Assembly: GCA_030998225.1 (NCBI GenBank)
Contig: JAPYXD010000713.1
Span: forward strand, 806,001 to 870,000
Reading direction: 5' to 3'
Length of the DNA: 64,000 nt
Origin: Diplolepis rosae
Lineage: Eukaryota; Arthropoda; Insecta; Hymenoptera; Diplolepididae
Program-made: the position numbers and the translations under genes
Notes under the pieces: model-generated
Told to the model about the DNA's origin: nothing
The model's input: only the letters and a program-made list of their open reading frames with translations
Databases searched by the model: none
In this document: piece after piece, positions 56,876 through 64,000 of the stretch
Layout of the letters: each line of letters begins with the position of its first letter
How positions within the stretch are numbered: position 1 is the stretch's first letter

Positions 56876-57164
56876 CCACGGTAGTATAGACAGGTCTGGC
56901 AATTCCCGTGACGAGTAGTAGTTTCGAAAGTAACCGCTTGGGCAGCGCTGCAATCGAGTAGTTAAAGGAATATCCGTGGTGTACAGACAGCTTTCACAGC
57001 TGACTACGTTCGGGGTATATCTATATACATACATGCTACAGTGCGGTCATTCGAGCCACTACTCGATACTAGCGCTATCTGTGGCGAAAATATGAAACAT
57101 TCTGACCACAAGAAGGGAACATCGCCCACCACGGGAGTTGCCAGACCTGTCTATACTACCGTGG
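56876..57164. mobile_element. G2: MITE with CCACGGTAGTATAGACAGG ends
   Basis: The inverted ends (CCACGGTAGTATAGACAGG, then TCTGGCAA) extend about 36 bp. The flanks gcaaag and gtaaag agree at five of six bases, so the duplication is uncertain. Fragments of this family occur near 9210, 10130-10205 and 11890-12035. Non-coding. Confidence 0.7.
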
Positions 57165-58823
57165 GTAAAGCAGAGCCAAAAATTCTTTTCAAAGACTTTT
57201 AAGGTTAGGAATGTCAAAGTTGACAGCTTGACAACATAATGTAAACAAAAGTTATGGCATAATGATTAATTAAGAGTTACAATCACGAATAAAGAATAAT
57301 TTCTAAATAAGTTTCGAACTTTTAAATAATATTAAATTAATAATTAAGATCCAAAATATTTTAAAAGTAAATTTTTAAAAGTATTTTAATTGAAGATATG
57401 TGTTGTTGTTGATACTTGGCTCTAGGATCCAAAGTAAATAAAAACTTAGATTTACGCTGTTATAGAAGTTTTGATTCTGATCGAAGCCCTAATCAGAGAT
57501 TTATTTTTAAAATAAAAAATGCATAATAAAAAGTTATTAACTTAGGATTTCTTTGATGGAAAATTATATTCTGAAACATTATTTCCAATTTAAAGAATTT
57601 GAATTCTTTCTGTGGAAATAAAGAAGCTTTCGACTGCGCTGGGATTTAAGCCCAAGTCTCAGTGGAAAAATTTCGAGCTCAACCTATTAATTTAAAATTA
57701 TTTACAATTATATTATACCAAATAAATATTTTAAAAATTGTTGAATTCTTTCAACCTCTTCTTTCGAAACAATGTCAAGTTTCTTATTGTCTCGCATGTA
57801 AAACTATGTTGATTTTTAAAAATTTCCAACTAAGAAATACTAAGTTAACAACTTTTTATTATGCATTTTTTATTTTAAAAATAAATGTCTGATGAAAGCT
57901 CCAATTAAAACCGAAACACATTTTGAAAAAATAAATAATCTTTTACAATTTCATACATATGCCATTATATGAATAGGTAATTTACAGATTCGAGATCTTG
58001 TACTTCGCTAAAGCATAATTTTTTAGAGACATCTTTTAGATGTGGAAATTTCATAATTTCTATCCACTTTTTAATATTTTAGGATGCCTATCTAAATAAA
58101 TCCTCAGGCTGATCGAGCTCATTCATTGCCCCAAATTTCATTCATGTTACAAGTTAAGGGGGGTTTCTACCTTGTTGGGTCAAAAAGCTATACCACTTTC
58201 TCGAATTTTTCGGGAGAAAAGTTAAAAAGGTAAATACTTGAAATTTTGTCTAGGTATAAAAATAATTGTATTAAAGTAGTTCGTTCACGAAAATTAGACC
58301 TCAGACAAAAATAGATAATTTTGCTTTCAAGAATAGCAATATTATTATTGAAGGTGTAATTTGGAAGAGAAAAGATTATTTTTTATGAGCAAAATTTGAA
58401 ACACAAAAAAATAATTTTATTAATAAATTTTATTTTTGCCCAAACTTCTTTTCTTATTGCTTCGAGCCAAATTTTTAAAAATTATGCGATTCTAATAAAT
58501 CACATTTCATTTTTTTAGGAAAAAGATTCTCTACAAAATGACCGTTTCCTATTTTTGAAAATGAATTCTTTAATGGCTGAAATTATTGTATAAAAAAACA
58601 ATTAATCAAAACAAAATTTTTATAAACAAATTGCTGTATTCAATAATAATTAATTAAATTTCAAAAATAGAAAACGGTCGTGTTGTAGAGAATCTTTTTC
58701 CTAAAAAAATGAACCGTGATTTATTAGAATCGCCTCATTTTAAAAAATTTGGCTCGAAGCGATAAGAAAATAAGTTTGGGCAAAAAAAAATTTAAGAAAT
58801 TTTATGTGAAAAAAGAAACGCTT

Positions 58824-58896
58824 CCACTCCGCTGGGTATCGAGCCCAGGTCCTTTCGATTGCCGGTCGAATGCGCTGTCACCTGAGCTACGGAGGT
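58824..58896 (-). repeat. tRNA-like sequence (reverse), D3
   Basis: The minus strand shows the TAGCTCAGGTGAC A-box region, a T-arm with CTGGG/CCCAG, and the CCGGCAA loop. It is the same family as the copies at 59154-59226 and 59254-59324. Confidence 0.6.
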
Positions 58897-59153
58897 TCCA
58901 CAACTTTTCTCACAGAAACTTGTTAACGCCAATTCGGCTACGGATGTACCATGAACTATTTAATCAATTTTTCTAAATCATTTCAGTCGATTATGTCGAT
59001 CATTAGAAGAGTATATCACTCTACGTGATAACGGAACTCTACCATATCGACCTTATCAACCCATGATTCAGAATTAATTTAACGTTATTTAAAACTAGAT
59101 GGAATTTTTCAATATAAATTGAAGAAATTTTCTGTGAAAAAAAGGAACGCTTC

Positions 59154-59226
59154 CACTCCGCTGGGTATCGAGCCCAGGTCCTTTGGGTTGTCGGTCGAAT
59201 GCGCGGTCATCTGAGCTACGGAGGTT
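59154..59226 (-). repeat. tRNA-like sequence (left arm of palindrome)
   Basis: Reverse partner of 59254-59324. The anticodon-arm region is altered (TTTGGGTTGTCGG instead of TTTCGATTGCCGG). Confidence 0.6.
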
Positions 59227-59253
59227 CAAGTTTCTGTGAGAAAAGTTGTGGAA

Positions 59254-59324
59254 CCTCCGTAGCTCAGATGACAGAGCATTCGACCGGCAATCGAAAGGAC
59301 CTGGGCTCGATACCCAGCGGAGTG
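59254..59324 (+). repeat. tRNA-like sequence (right arm), best cloverleaf
   Basis: All four arms can pair: acceptor CTCCG/CGGAG, D-arm GCTC/GAGC, anticodon arm TTCGA/TCGAA with loop CCGGCAA, T-arm CTGGG/CCCAG with a seven-base loop. Loop position 33 is C, not T, and the acceptor stem is short. The anticodon would be GGC. A tRNA-derived repeat is the likelier reading than a tRNA gene. Confidence 0.65.
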
Positions 59325-59710
59325 GAAGCGTTCCTTTATTCACAGAAAATTTCTTCAATTTATATCGGAAAATACCATCTAGTTTTAAATAACGTTAAAT
59401 TAATTCTGAATCATAGGTTGATAAGGTCGATATAGTAGAGTTCCGTTATCACGTACAGTGATACACTCTTCTAATAATCGACATAATCGACTGAAATGAT
59501 TTAGAAAAATTGATTAAAAAATAAATTTTTATTATAAAAATTATTTTTTTGTGTTTCAAATTTTTTTCATGAAAAATAATCTTTTCTCTTTCAAATTAGC
59601 CCTTCAATAATAATATTGCTATTCTTGAAAGCAAAATTATCTACTTTTGTTTGAGGTCTAATTTTCGTGAACGAAGTACCTTAAGGTATTAGTTGATCCA
59701 CGAAAATTAA

Positions 59711-60096
59711 GACCTGTTGCTGATCGCTGATCCCGAATTTGAAAATGGATTTTCCAAAAGTTGGTGTAAGTTGGTGTGTGTAGGTTTTTTACTCTCTTCG
59801 GCGGCCGATGACATCTCTAATTCTACAGATTGCGGCTCAAATATTTTTGAGAAGTATGCTACTAGTTTTTTTTGTTGTAAAATTGATCAAATTCATTTGG
59901 TTTGAGGAAAGTAATTATTTTATTTTTAAATGTAATATTTCGTGTAATTATAAATCTTTGATGATAGTAAACTTTATGAAATAATTGTACAGACGAATTA
60001 GATTTTTCCTGCTTATCAAATGTTTTGAATCGTTTTGAAATCGTCACATACATTGATTACTTAAAATTTCGCTTTTCTTCTTCATCAAAATAAGAA
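59711..60096. other. Spacer before palindrome P
   Basis: AT-rich. A 62-codon frame (59717-59905) has no recognisable feature. Confidence 0.4.
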
Positions 60097-60675
60097 CCCT
60101 AGCGAACTGGCTGAACGGTAGCTTTATGCTGTAGCGTAAAGCTATCGTAAAGCTATCTTAAAGTAGCATTATAACTCATGAATGAGGCAAAATAAACATT
60201 CAAAATGTTTTTATCCTTATTCTGCGTTGAAAATAACGTTAACTGGTAATTGAAATATGCAATAATTTTATTTATTTACGCTAAAAATTAAAAAAAACAT
60301 AATACCTGTCATTGAAGGCAGTGCAGTGGTTAACCTTTTGTGGAACTTCACCGTTAAAGTTGACCATTGGTTGGAGTGAGACACAACTATACTTTCATCT
60401 CAATCTAACAAATAGTCAATCCTGGCGGTGAAGACATGGAAAGTGATGAACCACGTCACTGCCTTGAATGACAGGTATTATGTTTTTTTTTTTAATTTTT
60501 AGCGTAAATAAATAAAATTATTGCATATTTTAATTACCAGTTAACGTTATTTTCAACGTAGAATAAGGATAAAAACATTTTGAATGTTTATTTTGCCTTA
60601 TTCATGAGTTATAATGCTACTTTACGATAGCTTTACGATACAGCGTAAAGCTACCGTTCAGCCAGTTCGCTAGGG
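60097..60675. mobile_element. P: 579-bp palindrome related to O
   Basis: The ends CCCTAGCGAACTGG and CCAGTTCGCTAGGG enclose complementary arms with repeated GTAAAGCTATC words and a core with ACCTGTCATTGAAGGCAGTG. The ends and core match O, while the subterminal arms are different. AAGAA flanks it on both sides (60092-60096 and 60676-60680). Non-coding. Confidence 0.85.
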
Positions 60676-61228
60676 AAGAATTAAATCATGGTAATTTTAA
60701 AGTATAATTGTGAACTGTTGTGCAGTTTGTGATGAAAAATATGTCAACAATTATCATCCTTTGTTATATTTTAAAAATCCATAATTGAAAATTTTTTTTT
60801 CCTAAACAATTCTAACCTAAGAAAGTTTCCATCGACTACAACCGAAATAAAATAGATAGAATGATGAATTTAATATTTTCTTCAAAGCTGGGATTACTAT
60901 TTTAATCATGTACGGATGAAAAAATTCATAAGTTGCTAATTAAGATATTAAAATAGTTTTTAATAGAACTATTCTCCGTTATGTCGAAAAAATATATATT
61001 TTTTGTAACTGGACTTTTTTTAAACTGGACAAATGGTAATAGCAATTCACGCAATTAGTAAGTTTTAATAAAAATTTTAATTATTGCTACTTAGTCAATC
61101 TAGCTGTAACAACTAAGGTGTTTAGATGATACAGAGTAAAAAACATACTTGTGACCCTTTTTTACATATAAAAATGGGTAGTCACGTAGTGCTCCCAGAT
61201 CGTGGATGAAATTTACTCTCTCCATACC
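60676..61228. other. Spacer
   Basis: AT-rich sequence. I see no gene, TIR or tandem repeat. Confidence 0.4.
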
Positions 61229-61230
61229 TA

Positions 61231-62137
61231 CACTGTAAAAAATTCAGTTGAAAATTACCACGTAGAACAGGGGACATAAAATTATTAGTGATTAACGTGG
61301 TAATTTTACCAAAATGGTGTAAAAATAATTTGGAACGGTAAAATCACATGCAGACAGTAACATTCCCTTAATCTCACTTTCAATGCAGTATAATTTTACG
61401 TTTCTTGTTGTAAAATTCAATTGACAATGTAAAATGGCCGGGATGAATTTCATTGCGCATGCGCTATATATATCATTTGTAAATTAACACTGACAGTACA
61501 CTGAGAAAAAAATGCTATTGAATCAAAAGCATTTCTTTCTAAAAGCATGTATATCATGGATTCAAATCAATATGCTATAGAATTATTAACTTATTTATTG
61601 GTTCTTGTAGTATATTTTTATGAATTAATAGTATAAAATTAATAGTATAGTACATTGTGAAAACGCGATATAAATGATAAATTAAATAAGAATTTGAAAC
61701 CTGCTGCTATTGCACGAGAGTTGGCTTTCTAGGTTATAGAAGTTATAGAATCACTGTTGCAGCGCCGGGCGTTAAAACAAAAATGCATCATGAAGCGTGG
61801 AATTATAAAATTCTGGTAGATTTACACTCAGTCTGCATTTTTACACTTTCATGGTAAAATAAATCGCAGTACGCATTGCGATTTTACTGACACGTTGTAA
61901 AATTACATTCAAATATACGTTACACTATGATTGAAATTTACCATGTTTATCATGCGTAATTTTATGTCCCCTGATTCAAGTGGTAGTATTAAACTTTCAC
62001 TGTAAACTTCATACAAATACTGTGAAATCACACCGCTTATCGTTGCAAATTCACAATAGAGTCGTATTATTCTTACGTCAATCATAGTAAAATATTTTAT
62101 AATCGATTGGTAATTTTCAACTGGATTTTTTACAGTG
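61231..62137. mobile_element. Q: element with CACTGTAAAAAAT ends
   Basis: The ends CACTGTAAAAAATTCAG and, inverted, CACTGTAAAAAATCCAG continue with GTTGAAAATTACCA on both sides. A TA dinucleotide flanks each end, compatible with a Tc1/mariner-type TA duplication. The block AGGGGACATAAAATTA (61268-61285) and its complement (about 61960-61975) extend the symmetry. Subterminal words like GTAAAATCAC are repeated. A separate ACTGAGAAAAAAATGC stretch near 61500 may be a nested element end. No transposase. Confidence 0.7.
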
Positions 62138-62382
62138 TACCAGTTTGGAGCCGCAAAACGAAAACTCAATGATTACCACTGTCTGTGACGTCACTGCTTC
62201 GGGTTATGCCGAAAATGTACGAAGACGAACGATTCGAACTTGTAATTTCTCGTCGTCCTCGCCTCGATCGGCTATTTGAAGGTTTATTGAGATGATTTCT
62301 GTCAATTTCTGTTAACAAAACTTGACAAGTTGACAGAAATTTTGAAATAATCAATGTTTATGACTTTCAGGAATTATTATAA
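62138..62382 (+). promoter_or_regulatory. Candidate promoter with full CRE
   Basis: A palindromic TGACGTCA at 62186-62193 lies in a CpG-richer patch (62186-62270), unusual for this AT-rich neighbourhood. It precedes a short candidate first exon by 190 bp. It is inference from composition and one motif. Confidence 0.3.
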
Positions 62383-62432
62383 ATGGTTTGTGAGTGTGCG
62401 ATTTGCGGGAAATATATTATAAGGCACCAGAG
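62383..62432 (+). CDS. Candidate first exon with a CxxC pair
   Basis: ATG at 62383 opens MVCECAICGKYIIRHQR before a possible donor (CCAGAG|GTTTGT). The Cys pairs and downstream His could begin a zinc finger. The exon is short, the donor is weak, and no continuation is seen in the window. Confidence 0.25.
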
Positions 62433-63204
62433 GTTTGTAAAGTTGTAATATATTGAATGTATTATGTAAAGGAATTTGAGGTTAGGTTGCTAATGTATAA
62501 TTCTCAGGTACTTTTAGTTTTCATTGCTTATGTTGTATTTTCCAATTGATTTGAAATATTGTTGATTTAGAATGCTACTAATTTATATGAATTTTTAATT
62601 TATCAAAGTATTAAATATTGTCACTGCATAATTACTTTTGATACTTACCTTTCTTCTGATGCTATTTTCTTGAAGCTGCATGTAGACTAAAATTTATTTA
62701 TTAAATAATAATGTTACGTCACAAGTACGCAAATACTTCCTTTGATCGAAGATTCCTCGTTTTAAGTTAGAATCGAATGATCCTCGCTTAAGGATGAGGA
62801 TAAGTCAATGAAAAGGCACAATGATTATCAAATAATACAAATTAAATTTATTAAAATAATTATAAATTGAAAATATTAAAATGTCGATACAATTGATTTA
62901 TAATTAGAGGGACAGGCTTATTGGTTGGATAAAGACAGAAGATGGAGAGAGAGCGAGAGGGAGAGAGAGGGGGGGAGCAAAGTCGTGTGCTTCATTCAAG
63001 GCTGTGCCGCCATCTTTACTTAGGTTGATTACAAAGAATGTTGCGGTAAATTCAAATTTAGTAAAAAGGGAAAAGTGTAAATATTAAAGAAACAATATGA
63101 AATGCATGCTTTTCTACCGGTATTAGTATTGATAGTGCACATAATTAAACTAATGAAATAAAATTTATTGAATAATACTAAAATATAACTCGGTAATATT
63201 TATT
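62433..63204. other. AT-rich sequence with a GA-rich microsatellite
   Basis: A purine run built on GAGAGA/GGGAGAG is at about 62943-62980. A short inverted pair around GATCGAAGATTCCTCG and ATCGAATGATCCTCGC is at 62745-62790. If the candidate exon is real, this would be its intron. No further gene seen. Confidence 0.5.
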
Positions 63205-64000
63205 ATTATGGTATATAATGTTGTATATATTTAAAAAGGCATATGTGTTTTATTCTTGACTATAATTAAATATAAATTTATTATAAATTTATTATATATA
63301 GATTATAGAATTCAACAAGTAAACGTACCTTGGAGTAGTGTAAAAATTATCTCACGTTCTGAACGTGAACTATTAATAATAGTTACATATAATAACTATT
63401 TTTAGTATGAATTAATTCGCGTTTCATAATTCAACCCTTATATACCTGTAAATAAGCGGTTTTAAAAACTGAAAAAAAGCTCCATCCCCTTCTGTTTTAA
63501 AAAATGTTGAATTACTCGATCTTGTTGGCGTATTTCATCATACGTTTAAATTGCTCAGAAATAATAATTTGTTCCAACTGAAAGAAGTAATAGAAATAAT
63601 TTTAAATATATACAAAAATTATAAACTACTGTATTTTGGTGGTTTACGAACATTTTAATTTATTAGAAAATAATAAAATTGGAAAAGAAACAAACCCTGA
63701 AATATAATTAATACTGAATGCAGATATTGCGTGAAAATTAAGTATGTACATGCTGTGACTAGTAGGTTACTAAATAATAGAATCTAATTCTATAAAGATC
63801 TAAGTTATAATATAGAAGATTATCACGAAATAGTACAAAACATCAGGTACGAGAGTATCAAAAACAAGACTACTCCAAGGTACGTTTACATATTGAATTC
63901 TGCAATCTATATTTGATAAATTTATAATAAATTTATATTTAATTATAGTTAAGAAATAAATACATATGCCTATTTAAATATATACAACATTATATACCAT
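63205..64000. repeat. Inverted repeat cut by the window end
   Basis: The left arm (about 63205-63345, ending GTACCTTGGAGTAGT) is the inverse of 63871-64000 (starting ACTACTCCAAGGTACG), which continues past the window. The 525-bp centre is AT-rich and non-coding. It is probably a TIR element or hairpin whose outer ends are partly unseen. Confidence 0.7.

Larger units (their letters stand above)
58955..59520. repeat. Palindrome carrying two opposed tRNA-like sequences
   Basis: The arms (58955-59226 and 59245-59520) are inverted copies meeting at a spacer of about 20 bases near 59235. Each arm contains one tRNA-like sequence plus the block TAGTTTTAAATAACGTTAAA and GATTATGTCGAT-type sequence. 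The substitutions between arms are few. Confidence 0.85.
57165..59710. mobile_element. D3: truncated D-family copy with a tRNA-like palindrome
   Basis: From GTAAAGCAGAGCC it follows D1 from about 4660 onward to near 6180. It lacks the left TIR, which is replaced by G2. At 58125 it has the empty site for palindrome O. After the GCCCAAACTT...CTTCGAGCC block it folds back (58440-58500 with 58745-58790; 58270-58440 with 59555-59700) around inserted tRNA-like sequences. The right TIR is absent. Confidence 0.75.

Noticed and set aside
59254..59324. Functional tRNA-Ala (GGC) gene
   Set aside because: C instead of T at loop position 33, a short acceptor stem, and paired inverted copies inside a mobile element point to a tRNA-derived repeat.

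Overview
This is a repeat-dominated, AT-rich stretch of an arthropod nuclear genome. An insect is most likely, possibly a hymenopteran, but nothing here fixes the order. The reasons are one spliced host gene with insect-like architecture, Ty3/Gypsy and R1-clade retrotransposons, P-element-type THAP sequences, a pogo/Tigger-like transposase, and dense inverted-repeat (MITE/foldback) DNA elements. There is no prokaryotic gene organisation.

Layout. 1-3.85 kb: decayed Ty3/Gypsy element (gag end, protease, broken pol, 3' LTR). 3.87-9.20 kb: a long-TIR element with 9-bp target duplication (E1) holding a copy of itself (E2) and a 4.7-kb TIR element with 7-bp target duplication (D1). 9.2-12.1 kb: mosaic of dispersed repeats. 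12.2-16 kb: the only clear host gene, a two-exon PPP4R2 (regulatory subunit of protein phosphatase 4). 17-23 kb: element I, opened by B (itself opened by C) and by the foldback element H; every level has its own target-site duplication. 24-25.2 kb: pogo/Tigger-like transposase with one intron and a frameshift. 25.37-31.30 kb: a nearly intact young Ty3/Gypsy element with 292-bp LTRs (2 differences), a tRNA-Trp primer site and a 4-bp target duplication. 31.4-37.1 kb: second copy of D (D2), with a 560-bp palindrome (O) and a module containing paired tRNA-like sequences. 37.8-44.6 kb: an inverted-repeat composite around an R1-clade 3' end, followed by K1, a 4.3-kb element with 7-bp target duplication. 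44.6-49.2 kb: two P-type remnants, one holding a THAP exon and one a transposase C-terminal exon. 49.5-57.2 kb: dispersed repeats, the 5' half of an R1-clade element, an 81-bp tandem array and the reverse copy K2. 57.2-59.7 kb: a third D-like copy with a tRNA-like palindrome. 60-64 kb: a second palindrome of the O family, a CACTGTAAAA-ended element, a possible first exon, and an inverted repeat cut by the window edge.

The most useful biology is comparative, because several families occur two or three times and give built-in empty sites. The leading observation is that the two Gypsy copies, one intact and one decayed, both have a stop codon at exactly the same place between protease and reverse transcriptase, TAA in one and TAG in the other. 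Both also keep the same gag-to-protease -1 overlap, which suggests a pol that needs two recoding events. Other leads are a DNA-transposon group with 7-bp duplications, palindromes with fixed ends and cores but different arms, tRNA-like sequences locked in palindromes, and hammerhead-like motifs in the D family.
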